64,000 nucleotides of DNA from Cupriavidus sp. MP-37 (GCF_020618415.1 NZ_CP085345.1:682001-746000), one strand, 5' to 3'; shown: positions 8,679 to 19,582, numbered from the stretch's first letter. The notes: a model not told the origin generated them from the sequence alone. A program made the numbers and translations.

Positions 8679-9692
8679 TCAGACGGTTTCGGGGATCAGC
8701 ACCACCTTGCCGGCCGCCACGCGGCCCGCGGCCAGGTCGGCAAAGGCCGCGGGACCATCGCTGAGCGCGCGCGTCTCGACCCACTCCAGCATGCCGAAGC
8801 TGCCGCGCTCCAGCGCCGCTACGGTGGCACGCAGGTCGGCCATGGTGTAGGTGTAAGTGCCCAGCAGGGTCAGCTCGGCCAGGGTCAGCTTGCGCATGTC
8901 GATCTCGCTGGCCCAGTCCTGCAGGCCGATATGCATGACCACGCCGCCGGGCCGCGCGGCGGCGATGGCGAGCTTGCGCGTCGCGCCCGCGCCTACCGCA
9001 TCGATCACCACGGCGAAGGCCGACTCCGGCAGCGGGCCGGCCAGCGGGTCGACCGCGTCGCAGCCCAGATGCCGCGTCACCGAAGCCCGGCGCAGCGCAT
9101 TGGTCTCGGCCACCTGGACCTCGTCGCAGCCATATGACCGCACCAGCGCGGCGGCCAGCATGCCGATCGCGCCGCCGCCGATGACCAGCACGCGCGCCTC
9201 CGGCAGCGGCCTGGCAAGCGCGCGCATGGTCAGGTTGACCGCGTGCAGCGCGGTGGCGGCGGGCTCGGTCAGCGCGGCACTGACGCTGGCAAGCGCGTCG
9301 GGAATGGGAATCGCGCAACGGAGCGGGATCGCCAGGTACTCGGACAAGGCGCCCGGGCGGCTCATGCCGACCATGCCGCGGTTGGCGCACAGGTTGTCGC
9401 GGCCTTGCAGGCAATAGTCGCAATGGCCGCACGTCACCAGCGGGTTGGCGGTCACGCGCTGCCCGACGGGCAGCAGGCTTTCGTCCGACGAGGCCACCAC
9501 CGTGCCGGCAAACTCGTGGCCAAGCACCAGCCCTGGCTTGCGGCGCGGATCGTGGCCGTGGTACGCGTGCAGGTCAGAGCCGCAGATGCCGCTGGCATCG
9601 ATGCGCAGCAGGGCTTCGCCGGGCGCCAGGGCCGGCATGTCGCGCTCCAGGACCGCGACGGCGTTGGGTTCGGTATAGACGATCGCTTTCAT
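8679..9692 (-). CDS. Zinc-dependent alcohol dehydrogenase, probable DHPS 2-dehydrogenase
   Basis: 337 residues of the medium-chain zinc dehydrogenase family. Catalytic zinc ligands are Cys37 and His59 with Glu60 (LGHEFAG), and the structural zinc cysteines are C88, C91, C94 and C102. The Rossmann motif is VLVIGGGAIGM. It sits between suyA and the transporter gene of the sulfonate island. In the DHPS pathway of Cupriavidus, two dehydrogenases (HpsO and HpsP) interconvert DHPS enantiomers through the C2 ketone, and this gene and the SDR at 11243 fit these roles. Which is HpsO and which HpsP cannot be told here, so no symbol is given. A sorbitol or threonine dehydrogenase is the alternative. Confidence 0.8.
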   Translation of the reverse strand: MKAIVYTEPNAVAVLERDMPALAPGEALLRIDASGICGSDLHAYHGHDPRRKPGLVLGHEFAGTVVASSDESLLPVGQRVTANPLVTCGHCDYCLQGRDNLCANRGMVGMSRPGALSEYLAIPLRCAIPIPDALASVSAALTEPAATALHAVNLTMRALARPLPEARVLVIGGGAIGMLAAALVRSYGCDEVQVAETNALRRASVTRHLGCDAVDPLAGPLPESAFAVVIDAVGAGATRKLAIAAARPGGVVMHIGLQDWASEIDMRKLTLAELTLLGTYTYTMADLRATVAALERGSFGMLEWVETRALSDGPAAFADLAAGRVAAGKVVLIPETV

Positions 9693-9785
9693 GGCCTTGC
9701 CAGTAGAAGACGTTGAGGGGAAGACACGGACGGGCGGCGCGATGCCGCCCGGGAGAAGCGCTCAAGTAGCCCGCTCAGGTAGCGC

Positions 9786-11147
9786 TCAGGCGCCGGCCTT
9801 GGACGTCGCCAGCGCGCCAGCGCCGGCGGGGGCGGAGCGCAGGCCGATCCACAGCGTGCAGGCCGCACTGAGCACGCCGATCGCCAGCACATAGCCGCAC
9901 AGGTACCAGGGCTCGCCACCGGCGCGCGCGTTCAGCCAGGTGGCGATGATCGGTGTCAGGCCGCCGGCGAACACGCCGGCGAACTGGTAGACGAAGGAAA
10001 TCCCGGTGTAGCGCACGCGCGCATCGAACACCTCGGAGAACATCGACGACATGGTGCCGAACACGGCGGCATGGAAGATGCCGAAGGGAATGATGATCGC
10101 CGCCCACACCAGCAGCACGTTGCCGCCCGAATGCTGCATCAGCCAGAACGCGGGAAACGCTGACAGCCCCGCCAGCAGCGCGCCGGTGCCGTACACCAGC
10201 GGCCGGCCGAGGCGGTCGGACACGGCGCCCCACAGCGGGATGAACAGCGTCATCACGCCGGCGCCCAGCAGCACGCCCAGCAGCGCCTCGTTGCGCGAGA
10301 GCTTCAGGGTCTGGGTCAGGTAGGCGAGCGAGAACACCCCGAACACGTTGAAGAAGACGCCGTCGATAAAGCGCGCGCCCATGCACGCCAGCACCACGCC
10401 GGGGTACTGGCGCAGCATGGCGAGAAACGGCAAGCCCTGCGCCTGCGGCTGGTTGCGCGACGTGCGCTGTGCCGCGGCAAACTCCGGCGACTCCTCCACG
10501 TGCGTGCGCATGTAGGAGCCGATGAACACCATCACCGCACTCAGCAGGAAGGCGATGCGCCAGCCCCATGCCAGGAAGTCATGGTCGGACAGCATCAGCG
10601 ACAACAGCGCAATCACGCCGCTGGCCAGCACCAGCCCCAGCGACATGCCGGTCTGCGGCAGGCTGGCGAAGAAGCCGCGGCGGCCCGGCGGCGCGCTCTC
10701 GAACGTCATCAGTACGGCGCCGCCCCACTCGCCGCCCAGGCCGATGCCCTGCGCGATCCGGCACAACAGCAGCAGCACCGGCGCCCAGATGCCGATCTGG
10801 TCATAGGTGGGGATCAGGCCGATGGCCGTGGTGGCGATGCCCATGATCATCAGCGTCAGCACCAGCATGCGCTTGCGTCCCAGCGTATCGCCGAAATGGC
10901 CGAAGATCACCCCGCCCAGCGGACGCGCGACAAAGCCGGCGGCGAAGGTGGCGTAGGCCAGCAGCGTACCGACCACCGGGTCGGTCGAGGGAAAGTACAG
11001 CTTGTTGAAGACCAGGCCGGCGACCACGCCGTAGAGAAAGAAGTCGTACCACTCCACCATCGCGCCGATCGTGCTCGAGGTCACGATCTTCCTCAGCTTG
11101 CGTCCTGGGTCTTGTGCCGGCGGCTGCGCCGCTACCTGTCTCGTCAT
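9786..11147 (-). CDS. hpsU: MFS transporter, metabolite:H+ symporter (MHS) type, probable DHPS importer
   Basis: 453 residues with about twelve membrane segments. The N-terminal VEWYDFFLYG motif and GGVIFGHFGDTLGRKRML loop are typical of MHS-type permeases (ShiA, ProP, KgtP group), which import small acids with protons. RIAQGIGLGGEWGGAVLMTFE is also typical. It lies between the SDR and alcohol dehydrogenase genes of the sulfonate island, so its likely cargo is DHPS or sulfolactate. The name hpsU is used for the transporter of the described Cupriavidus DHPS cluster and is applied here by context. Adjacent gaps of about 95 bases on both sides show no obvious terminator. Confidence 0.78.
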   Translation of the reverse strand: MTRQVAAQPPAQDPGRKLRKIVTSSTIGAMVEWYDFFLYGVVAGLVFNKLYFPSTDPVVGTLLAYATFAAGFVARPLGGVIFGHFGDTLGRKRMLVLTLMIMGIATTAIGLIPTYDQIGIWAPVLLLLCRIAQGIGLGGEWGGAVLMTFESAPPGRRGFFASLPQTGMSLGLVLASGVIALLSLMLSDHDFLAWGWRIAFLLSAVMVFIGSYMRTHVEESPEFAAAQRTSRNQPQAQGLPFLAMLRQYPGVVLACMGARFIDGVFFNVFGVFSLAYLTQTLKLSRNEALLGVLLGAGVMTLFIPLWGAVSDRLGRPLVYGTGALLAGLSAFPAFWLMQHSGGNVLLVWAAIIIPFGIFHAAVFGTMSSMFSEVFDARVRYTGISFVYQFAGVFAGGLTPIIATWLNARAGGEPWYLCGYVLAIGVLSAACTLWIGLRSAPAGAGALATSKAGA

Positions 11148-11242
11148 GCTTGTCTCCTGTCGGGTCTGGTCCCGAGGCGGCGCGTATGGCGCTCTGGATG
11201 TCGGTCACCACGCGGGGCTGTCGAAGCGCCCCGCGGCGTTGG

Positions 11243-12028
11243 TCATCTTGCCGTGTAGCCACCGTCGACCATGAAGGTCTGCCCGGTGATATACGCGGCC
11301 ATGTCGCTGGCCAGGAATGCTGCCAGTCCGTGCAGGTCCGGCAGTTCGCCGTTGCGGCCGATGCAGGTGCGCGCGGCATGGTGTCCGGCCAGCGCGGCGT
11401 CGGCGAATACGGGCCCGGTCAGCGCGGTGGGAAAAAAGCCCGGTCCGATCGCATTGCAGGTGATGCCGTGCCGCGACCACGCCTCGGCGATGGCGCGCGT
11501 GAGCTGAACGATGCCGCCCTTCGCCGCGCCGTACGGCGCGCTGTCGGCGAAGGCGCGGTACGACTGCAGCGACGCCAGGTTGATCACGCGCCCCCATCCT
11601 TGCGCCTGCATCGCCGGCGCCAGCGCCTGCGTCAGGAAGAACGGGGCCCCCAGGTGCGTGTCCAGCTGCAGCCGCCACGAAGCCGGCGTGACGCTGGCAA
11701 AGGGCTCGCGCAGGTTCATGCCCGCGGCATTGACCAGGATATCGATAGTGCCGCAGCGGCGCTGCAAGGCCGCGGCGGCGGCGGGTATGGCATCGAGGTC
11801 GGACACGTCCAGCGCCTGCGTGTCGACCGCGATGCCCATCGCATCGAGCCGCGACGCCGCGGCATCGAGTTGCGGCTGGCGGCGCGCCGCCAGCACCACC
11901 CTGGCGCCGGCCCGGCCCAGTGCCTCGGCAAGGCTTTCGCCGATACCGGAACTGCCGCCGGTCACCAGCGCCTGCCTGCCGCGCAGGTCCGGTCCAGCAC
12001 CGCCGGCCGCGTTGTGCATGGGCGCCAT
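11243..12028 (-). CDS. Short-chain dehydrogenase/reductase, probable second DHPS 2-dehydrogenase
   Basis: 261 residues of the classical SDR family. The cofactor motif TGGSSGIG lies at 23-30, NAAG at 100-103, and the catalytic residues are Ser153, Tyr166 and Lys170 (YGAAK). The C-terminus ends with the common [12 protein letters not shown] motif. The start at 12028 comes two bases after the hpsN stop codon, so the genes are translated from one message; longer frames upstream run through hpsN out of frame. With the zinc dehydrogenase it would form the oxidise/reduce pair that inverts DHPS at C2, giving the (R) form used by HpsN. Substrate is inferred from context. Confidence 0.82.
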   Translation of the reverse strand: MAPMHNAAGGAGPDLRGRQALVTGGSSGIGESLAEALGRAGARVVLAARRQPQLDAAASRLDAMGIAVDTQALDVSDLDAIPAAAAALQRRCGTIDILVNAAGMNLREPFASVTPASWRLQLDTHLGAPFFLTQALAPAMQAQGWGRVINLASLQSYRAFADSAPYGAAKGGIVQLTRAIAEAWSRHGITCNAIGPGFFPTALTGPVFADAALAGHHAARTCIGRNGELPDLHGLAAFLASDMAAYITGQTFMVDGGYTAR

Positions 12029-12030
12029 CG

Positions 12031-13381
<1,351 letters not shown>

Positions 13382-13430
13382 TTCCGGACAAGGTCATACT
13401 TGAGAGCCGGAGATTAATGGTGTCCCAAAA

Positions 13431-13446
13431 ATGAAAGCGCTTTCAT
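13431..13446. promoter_or_regulatory. LacI-type operator 2: ATGAAAGCGCTTTCAT, perfect palindrome
   Basis: A perfect 16-base palindrome with the consensus GAAAGCGCTTTC core recognised by LacI/GalR family proteins. It lies 46-61 bases before the TTG start of the divergent lacI-type gene, so it suits autoregulation. Together with the site at 13366 it could allow a repressor tetramer or two dimers to act on both promoters. Confidence 0.85.
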
Positions 13447-13491
13447 GCAAGAGTAGTAGGCACGCTGGGAACTGCAAGGAAGGGTTTTCCC

Positions 13492-14601
13492 TTGGCTACC
13501 GGTGCATCACCGCGCGCCATTCCCGGCGTAGTCGTCTCCAGCGCACAGATCGGTGACAATGGCGCAACGGCAAACAGGACAGCAAACGTGCGGCGGACCA
13601 GACTTGAAGACGTGGCGAAGCTAGCCGGGGTATCGATGGCGACGGTGTCGCGCGCCCTCTCGTCGCCCTCGCTGGTGCGGGAAGACACCCTGCTGCGGGT
13701 GCGCCAGGCCATCGACGCGCTTGGTTACGTTCCGGATGCGTCGGCGCGCACGCTGGCGTCCGGCCGCTCGCGCACCGTCGCCGCGGTGGTGCCGACGCTG
13801 GACAACGCCATCTTTTCCCATGCGATCCAGGGCATGCAGCAGGTCCTGGCGGCCGGTGGCTACCAGTTGCTGCTGGGCTCGCACAACTACGATCCGGACA
13901 CCGAGACCGACGTGGTGCGGGCCCTGTCCGAGCGCGCGGTCGATGCCATGGTCCTGGTCGGCGCCGATCATGCGCCGGAGACGCTGGCGCTGCTGCGGCA
14001 ATCCGGCACGCGCACCATCCTGACCTGGTCCTTGTCGCACCAGTACCCGTGCATCGGCTTCGACAATTTCGAGATCGGCGCGCAAGCCGCGCGCCATCTG
14101 TACGACCTGGGCCACCGCCGCCTGGGCATGATCTCCGGCATCGGCGCGCATAACGACCGCGCGCGGCTTCGCACCGAAGGCTTCCTCGGCACGCTGCGTG
14201 CGCTGCATGTGCCGCTGCCCCCCGGCGCCGTCTGCGAGCAGCCCTATACCTTCGCCGGCGGCCGGGCCGGCCTGCGCGCGGTACTTGCCCATGCCCCGGC
14301 AACGCCGACGGCCATCTTCTGCGGCAACGACGTGCTCGCGCTCGGCTGCCTGTTCGAGGCTGCCGCCCTCGGCCTGGACGTGCCGCGGCAGTTGTCCATC
14401 GTCGGCTGCGACGACCTGCCGATCTCTGCCGAAATCACGCCCGCGCTGACGACCATTGCGCTGGAAAGCAGCGAACTTGGCCGGCAGACCGCGCTGGCGC
14501 TGCTGCGCTGGCTGCAGGACGGCATCGAGCCCGGCCGGATGGAAATGCCGGTGGCGCTGGTGCAGCGCGGCACTACCGCGCCGCCGGGCGAGCCAGGGTA
14601 G
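13492..14601 (+). CDS. LacI/GalR family repressor of the hps genes
   Basis: 369 residues from a TTG codon at 13492 that is preceded by a strong AAGGAAGGG site; no ATG occurs before the DNA-binding domain. The helix-turn-helix begins near residue 36 (TRLEDVAKLAGVSMATVSRAL) and the hinge follows (GYVPDASARTLASG). The rest is a periplasmic-binding-protein-like sugar/acid sensor with FDNFEIGAQAARHL and CDDLPISAEITPALTTI. It faces hpsN across a region holding two LacI operators, so it is the likely repressor of the DHPS genes, with DHPS or a metabolite as inducer. The roughly 35 residues before the HTH are unusual for the family, and a later start remains possible. Confidence 0.88.
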   Translation: MATGASPRAIPGVVVSSAQIGDNGATANRTANVRRTRLEDVAKLAGVSMATVSRALSSPSLVREDTLLRVRQAIDALGYVPDASARTLASGRSRTVAAVVPTLDNAIFSHAIQGMQQVLAAGGYQLLLGSHNYDPDTETDVVRALSERAVDAMVLVGADHAPETLALLRQSGTRTILTWSLSHQYPCIGFDNFEIGAQAARHLYDLGHRRLGMISGIGAHNDRARLRTEGFLGTLRALHVPLPPGAVCEQPYTFAGGRAGLRAVLAHAPATPTAIFCGNDVLALGCLFEAAALGLDVPRQLSIVGCDDLPISAEITPALTTIALESSELGRQTALALLRWLQDGIEPGRMEMPVALVQRGTTAPPGEPG

Positions 14602-15133
14602 GCAGCCGGCGGCTTTACCGTTGCCGGCGCGGGCGGCACCGTGGGCGCCGACCAGGTGGCGCGCAGCGCGCCGGACGGCTACACCTTCCTGATCAGCGCC
14701 GCCGGCGTAATCTCCAACAGCATGATCAAGAAGTCCATGCCGTTCAAGGACGATGCGCTGGTGCCGGTGGTGATGATCGGGCTGGCGCCTTCGGTCATCG
14801 TGGTACCGAAGAACGCCCCATACAAGGACCTGCGCGACTTCGTCGAGGCCTCGAAGACCGCAACTGTCGACCGCGCTGGAGCAAGGCTTCCCCGACTTGC
14901 AGATTGCGCACTGGGCCGGCGTCCATGCACCGAAGGGCACGCCCGACGCCATCCTTGACAAGGTCGCCGCGGCGGTGGACAAGGCCATGAAAGACCCCGC
15001 CGCCGCGGCCAAGCTCAAGCAAGTGGGCATCGAGCCCATCGGCGGCACGCGCGCGGACTTCATCAAGTTTGTCGACGCGGAACGCCGTCGCCTGGGCGAG
15101 ATCGTCAAGGCGGCGAAGATGCAGGAGAAGTAG
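14602..15133 (+). pseudogene. Bug/TctC receptor remnant, 5'-truncated and internally deleted
   Basis: After the lacI stop codon the frame reads FTVAGAGGTVGADQVARSAPDGYTF, the middle of a Bug receptor N-lobe, and continues to KDLRDFVEASKT near 14862. At about 14866 it jumps into another frame, reading STALEQGFPDLQIAHWAG and the C-terminal lobe of the same family down to KAAKMQEK and a stop at 15131-15133. The signal peptide and first strand are missing and about half of the middle has been deleted. No start codon with a ribosome-binding site is present. It lies just behind the regulator gene, so the original operon may once have included its own receptor. Confidence 0.85.
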
Positions 15134-15190
15134 GCGCGTTTGCCGCCATGCCGCGCCGTCGGTCAGGCGCCCCGAGGGGGGAATGGCTTT

Positions 15191-15254
15191 CAGTTAACCA
15201 CTGTCGTTCCCGCGCCGGCGGAAATGACGGTAGTGTTTGTTAACTGAACGGCAT
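15191..15254. repeat. Dispersed hairpin repeat, short form, between convergent genes
   Basis: Contains GTCGTTCCCGCG...GGCGGAAATGACGG and ends in CTGAACGGCAT, as do the two longer copies at 28761 and 37178. CAGTTAAC at 15191-15198 is repeated inverted as GTTAACTG at 15239-15246, closing a long stem. Its place between the pseudogene and the convergent lysR gene suggests it also works as a bidirectional terminator. Confidence 0.7.
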
Positions 15255-15272
15255 TACCCCGGGGGGGCTGAC

Positions 15273-16223
15273 TCAACTGGCGGCCGCTGCAGCGTCGTGG
15301 CGGCTGCCCCAGTTCTCGGCCTGCCGCTCCAGGTGCAGGCGGATAAAGTCCATCAGCGTGCGCGTGGCCAGGGTCGGATAGCGGTTGGGCGCGGTCAGCA
15401 TGTAGACGCTGTCGCCGACGCCTTCGGCTTCGCATTCGGCCAGCACCTCGCGCATCTGCCCGGACTGCAGTTGCCGCCAGACCGCGTAGCGCGGCAGCAG
15501 CGCCACGCCCAGCCCGCCCATCACCGATTCGAACAGGAACGGATAGTCGCCTGACTGGATTCGCGGCGACACGCGCAATGTCATCGGCGTGCCGGCCAGC
15601 CATACCTTGAGCGTAAAGCGGCGTCCCAGCGATGCCGGCGCAATCATGTCGCAGCGTTCCAGGTCGGCCACGGTGCGGACCGGCCCGTGGTGGTCCAGAA
15701 ACGATGCCGACGCGCACAGGCACCAGCCGACCGCGCAGATGCGCCGCGCCACATGGTCGTCCGGCGGCTGCGAGGTGATCTTCAGGGCAACGTCGACTTC
15801 GGCCGGGATCAGGTCGCCGATGTTGTCGTTGATCACCACGCGCAGCGATATCTGCGGATAGTTGCGCGCGAACTCCAGCAGCAGCGGTGTCAGGTAGAGG
15901 TGGCCGAGGCCGGTTGGCAGGCGGATCCGCACGTCACCGCGCACCACTTCGCCAAGGCTGTCGATCGCGGTGTTGGCGGACTGCAGTTCATCCAGCATGC
16001 GCAAGCCATGGGCATACAGCAGCTGCCCCGCCTCGGTCAGCTCGACATGGCGCGTGGTGCGGCGCATCAGCTGCGCGCCGAGATGCTGCTCCAGCAGCTT
16101 GAGGCGGCGCGACACGTTGGAGCGCGTCATGCCGCTGCGCTGCGCCGCCGCCGTAAGCGTGCGCGACTCGACCATGGTCACAAAGAGCCGCACCAGGTTG
16201 AGATCGAAGCTATTGTCAATCAT
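15273..16223 (-). CDS. LysR family transcriptional regulator
   Basis: 316 residues. The N-terminal winged helix is clear (LNLVRLFVTMVESRTLTAAA, then SNVSRRLKLLEQHLGAQLMRRT) and is followed by a substrate-binding-like effector domain of the small-acid type. It is divergent from the CoA-transferase gene at 16314, with 90 bases between the start codons, the usual arrangement in which a LysR protein activates the facing operon. Effector unknown, probably an organic acid or its CoA ester. Confidence 0.92.
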   Translation of the reverse strand: MIDNSFDLNLVRLFVTMVESRTLTAAAQRSGMTRSNVSRRLKLLEQHLGAQLMRRTTRHVELTEAGQLLYAHGLRMLDELQSANTAIDSLGEVVRGDVRIRLPTGLGHLYLTPLLLEFARNYPQISLRVVINDNIGDLIPAEVDVALKITSQPPDDHVARRICAVGWCLCASASFLDHHGPVRTVADLERCDMIAPASLGRRFTLKVWLAGTPMTLRVSPRIQSGDYPFLFESVMGGLGVALLPRYAVWRQLQSGQMREVLAECEAEGVGDSVYMLTAPNRYPTLATRTLMDFIRLHLERQAENWGSRHDAAAAAS

Positions 16224-16313
16224 CAGTCAACACCATTGGCACAAGTCGAGGGATTGTTTCGGCGGGAGGCCAACCCTAGCATAAAGCTCCCGCTTATTGC
16301 TGCCGTCGGACTC

Positions 16314-17537
16314 ATGCCCCTTCCGTTCCCTGCCAATCCGCCTGAGGCGGAACTGCCCTTTGCCGGCCTGCGCGTGCTGGACATCAGCCAGGGCATCGCC
16401 GGCCCGTATTGCGCCCACATCCTGTGGCAGCAAGGTGCCCAAGTCATCAAGGTCGAGCCGCCCGCGGGCGACTGGGGCCGCAAGGTCGGCGTGGTGCGCG
16501 GCGATACCAGCGCGCTGACGCTGGCGTACAACGGCGGCAAGCGCAGCGCCTGCATCGACGCCACCACCGACGCCGGCAAGGCCGTGCTGCTCGGCCTTGC
16601 GCTGCAGGCCGACGTGGTGGTGCAGAACTTCCGCCCGCAGGTGGCCGAACGGCTGGGCGTCGGCTATGCCACGCTGGCCGCGCAGCGCCCGGAACTGGTT
16701 TATGTGTCGATCAGCGGCTATGGCCCGGACGGTCCGTATGCCGACTACCCGGCGTCGGATTCGGTGATGCAGGCCGATTCCGGACTGATGTTCGCCAACC
16801 GCGACGCTGCCGGCCACGCGCGCCGCATCGGCATGCTGCTGGCCGATGCGGCCACCGGCCTGTATGCCGCGCAGGCTTGTGCCGCGGCGCTGTGCCGGCG
16901 CTTTCGCAGCGGGCGCGGCGGCCATGTCGAGCTGAACCTGTTCGAGGCCTGCTGCGCGCTGCAGGCCAACAACCTGATCGAGCATGCCCTCGGCGGCGCC
17001 GCCGCCGCGGGGCCGGTGAGTGCGCCCAACGGCGTCTACGCCAGCCGCGACGGCAGCGTGACGCTGCTGGCGCTGAACGACGCGCAGTTCGGCAAGCTGT
17101 GCCGGGCGCTGGATCATGCCGACTGGCTCGACGACCCGCGCTTTGCCGACAACGCCGCGCGCATGGCGCATGCGGCGCTGCTCGACCAGCTGGTGGCAAG
17201 CCGGATTGCCACGCGCACCACCGCGCAATGGCAGGACATCCTCAGCCGGCATGACGTGCTGCATGCCCCGGTTCGCGGCTACGACGACGTGCTGGCGCAC
17301 CCGCAGGCCGCGCATCGGCAAAGTTTCCAGGCCATCGCGCAGCCCGGGCTGGGGCCGCTGCCCTTTGCCGGCATCCCGGCGCGCGGCATGCGCCGGGATG
17401 CCGGCGCGGCGCCGGCCAACGGCGAACATACCGTCGAGATCCTGCGTGAAGCGGGCTTCGGCCACGCCGCCATCGACGACTGGCTGCGGCAGGGCGTGGT
17501 GCGGCAGGCCGGTGCGGCCGAGGCAGGTGTCCGATGA
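16314..17537 (+). CDS. CaiB/BaiF family CoA-transferase (family III)
   Basis: 407 residues. Class III CoA-transferases move CoA between carboxylic acids through an aspartyl thioester. The start FAGLRVLDISQGIAGPYCAHIL, KVEPPAGDWGR and VVQNFRPQVAERLGVGY are family features, and the catalytic Asp is expected in the RRIGMLLADAATGLYAA segment. The ATG at 16314 is chosen because the family N-terminus starts right after it; the longer frame runs through the lysR gene. The stop overlaps the start of the next gene by four bases, so it forms an operon with the oxidoreductase and the Bug receptor. The acid is unknown. Confidence 0.88.
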   Translation: MPLPFPANPPEAELPFAGLRVLDISQGIAGPYCAHILWQQGAQVIKVEPPAGDWGRKVGVVRGDTSALTLAYNGGKRSACIDATTDAGKAVLLGLALQADVVVQNFRPQVAERLGVGYATLAAQRPELVYVSISGYGPDGPYADYPASDSVMQADSGLMFANRDAAGHARRIGMLLADAATGLYAAQACAAALCRRFRSGRGGHVELNLFEACCALQANNLIEHALGGAAAAGPVSAPNGVYASRDGSVTLLALNDAQFGKLCRALDHADWLDDPRFADNAARMAHAALLDQLVASRIATRTTAQWQDILSRHDVLHAPVRGYDDVLAHPQAAHRQSFQAIAQPGLGPLPFAGIPARGMRRDAGAAPANGEHTVEILREAGFGHAAIDDWLRQGVVRQAGAAEAGVR

Positions 17538-18544
17538 AGGCGCTGGTATGCGAGCGGTTCGGCAGCGTGCATGACGTCGCCGTGCAGTCGATTCCGGAGC
17601 CGGCGCTGACAGACGCGCACGCGGTAACGATTGCTGTCGAGTACGCCAGCGTGAGCCATGCCACCGGCCTGATGATCGCCGGGCAGTACCAGCGCCGCCC
17701 GCCGCTGCCTTTCGTGCCGGGCACGGAGGCCGTCGGCCGCGTGGTTGCCTGCGGCGATGCCGTCACGCGGCTGCGCCCCGGCGACCGCGTGGTGGCAATT
17801 GCGGACTGGGGCTGCTTTGCCGAACAGGTTACGTTGCCCGAATACACCGTCTACCGCGTGCCGGACGGGCTGCCGCCAACGGTGGCGCTGCCGGTCCCGA
17901 TTTCGTACGGAACGGCCTATTGCGGGCTGGTCTGGCGCTGCGCGCTGCGCGCCGGCGACACCGTGCTGGTGCTTGGCGCCGGCGCTGGCGTTGGCCTGGC
18001 CGCCGTGGAGATTGCCCGCGAACTCGGCGCCACCGTGATCGCCTGTGCCAGCACCGAAGCCAAGCGTGCCGACGCGCTGCGGCGCGGCGCCACGCACGCG
18101 CTGGCGCCGGCAGACCTGGCGGCCGCGGTCAAGGCCCTGACAGGCGGCCGCGGCGCGGACGTGGTGGTGGACCCGGTCGGCGGCGACCTGTTCCAGCAGG
18201 CGCTGCGCGCGGCGGCGGCAAACGCCCGCATCCTCAGCATCGGCTTTGCCAGCGGCACCATTCCCCAGGCGCCGGTGAACCTGCTGCTGGTCAAGAACCT
18301 GACGCTGCACGGGTTCTTCTTTGGCCGCTACATCGGCTGGACCCCCGCCAATGAACGCGTGCAGCACGCGGCGGCGCTGCAGGAGGTCATGGCGACGCTG
18401 TTCGACTGGGCCGCGCGGGGCAAGCTGGCCCCGACCGTGTCCGCGACGTATCCGATCACCGGCCTGGGCGATGCCCTGGACGCGCTGGAATCGCGCCAGG
18501 TGGTAGGCAAGGTAGCCATAAAAATCAAGGAGACAGAGACGTGA
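17534..18544 (+). CDS. NADPH:quinone oxidoreductase-like zinc-free dehydrogenase
   Basis: 336 residues of the medium-chain dehydrogenase superfamily, quinone-reductase branch. It lacks the cysteine cluster of zinc alcohol dehydrogenases. The cofactor motif is VLVLGAGAGVGLAAVEIA, and VVVDPVGGDLFQQALR and the FFFGRYIGW loop are typical. Such enzymes often reduce enoyl-CoA or quinones with NADPH. It overlaps the CoA-transferase stop (ATGA) and itself overlaps the next start (GTGA), giving tight translational coupling across three genes. A role in acyl-CoA reduction after CoA activation is plausible but inferred. Confidence 0.85.
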   Translation: MKALVCERFGSVHDVAVQSIPEPALTDAHAVTIAVEYASVSHATGLMIAGQYQRRPPLPFVPGTEAVGRVVACGDAVTRLRPGDRVVAIADWGCFAEQVTLPEYTVYRVPDGLPPTVALPVPISYGTAYCGLVWRCALRAGDTVLVLGAGAGVGLAAVEIARELGATVIACASTEAKRADALRRGATHALAPADLAAAVKALTGGRGADVVVDPVGGDLFQQALRAAAANARILSIGFASGTIPQAPVNLLLVKNLTLHGFFFGRYIGWTPANERVQHAAALQEVMATLFDWAARGKLAPTVSATYPITGLGDALDALESRQVVGKVAIKIKETET

Positions 18545-19545
18545 ACACCCGATATCCGAAACCCCGTGCGATCTGGCCGCGGCTGCGCGCGGCGCTGGTG
18601 CTGGCCGCCGCAGGCGCCCTGCTGCCCGCTGCCGCCGGTGCGCAGGAATTCCCGCAGCATCCCGTGCGCATGGTGTTGCCCTATCCCGCCGGCGGGCCCA
18701 CCGACCTGCTGGCGCGCGTGGTCGCGGTCAAGATGGGCGAGAGCCTGGGCCAGGGTGTGGTGGTCGACAACAAGCCCGGGGCCAGCGGGATGATCGGCGC
18801 CGAGGCCGTGGCGCGCGCGCCCGCCGACGGCTACACCATCCTCGCCAATGCCTCGCTGCACGTGATCAACCCCAGCATCCAGCCGAAGATGCGCTATGAC
18901 GCGTTCAAGGACTTCGTGCCGATCACGCAGCTGGCCGACGTCCCGCTGGTGCTGGTGGTCAACAACGCCTCGCCGGTAAGAACCGTGCAGGACCTGATTG
19001 CCTATGCGAGGCGCGAGGGCGGCGCGCTCAACTTCGGCTCCGCCGGCAATGCCTCGGCCCAGCACCTGGCCGGTGAGTCGTTCAAGCTGGCGGCAAAGGT
19101 GCCGATGCAGCATGTCCCGTACAAGGGCAGCGCCCCGGCGCTGACCGACCTGATGGGCGGCCAGATCCAGCTGATGTTCGATTCCATGCCGTCGGCCATG
19201 CCCTTCATCAAGTCCGGCAAGCTGCGTGCCGTCGCCGTCACCACCCCGCGCCGCGCCAGCGCGTTGCCCGACATCCCCACGGTCGCGGAATCCGGCCTGC
19301 CCGGCTTCGACATCAGCACCTGGTATGGGCTGTGGGCGCCGCGCGGCACGCCGGCAGCGGTGGTGGAAAAGCTGGCCACGCACGCGGCCGCCGCGCTGAA
19401 GCGGCCGGATGTGCGCCAGCAATATGCCGACATGGGCGCCGAGCCGGTCGGCTCTTCGCCCGCCGACTTTGCCCGCTATAACGCAGCCGAAGGCAGGAAG
19501 TGGGCGGAAATCGTGCGCCGTTCGGGCGCGAAGGCGGACCAGTAG
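18541..19545 (+). CDS. Bug/TctC family periplasmic solute-binding protein
   Basis: 334 residues from a GTG at 18541 that overlaps the preceding stop. The signal peptide ends near AAAGAQEFPQHPVRMVLPYPAGG, the Bug N-terminal signature. Other family segments are KPGASGMIGAEAVARAPADGYT and VPYKGSAPALTDLMGGQIQ. It should capture the acid metabolised by the CoA-transferase and oxidoreductase upstream. No membrane subunits are adjacent, so it must share a TctAB pair encoded elsewhere, such as that at 54.7-56.7 kb or one outside the window. Confidence 0.9.
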   Translation: MNTRYPKPRAIWPRLRAALVLAAAGALLPAAAGAQEFPQHPVRMVLPYPAGGPTDLLARVVAVKMGESLGQGVVVDNKPGASGMIGAEAVARAPADGYTILANASLHVINPSIQPKMRYDAFKDFVPITQLADVPLVLVVNNASPVRTVQDLIAYARREGGALNFGSAGNASAQHLAGESFKLAAKVPMQHVPYKGSAPALTDLMGGQIQLMFDSMPSAMPFIKSGKLRAVAVTTPRRASALPDIPTVAESGLPGFDISTWYGLWAPRGTPAAVVEKLATHAAAALKRPDVRQQYADMGAEPVGSSPADFARYNAAEGRKWAEIVRRSGAKADQ

Positions 19546-19582
19546 CGGCAGCGGGGCACCCGACGGCCGGCCCCGCACCGCG

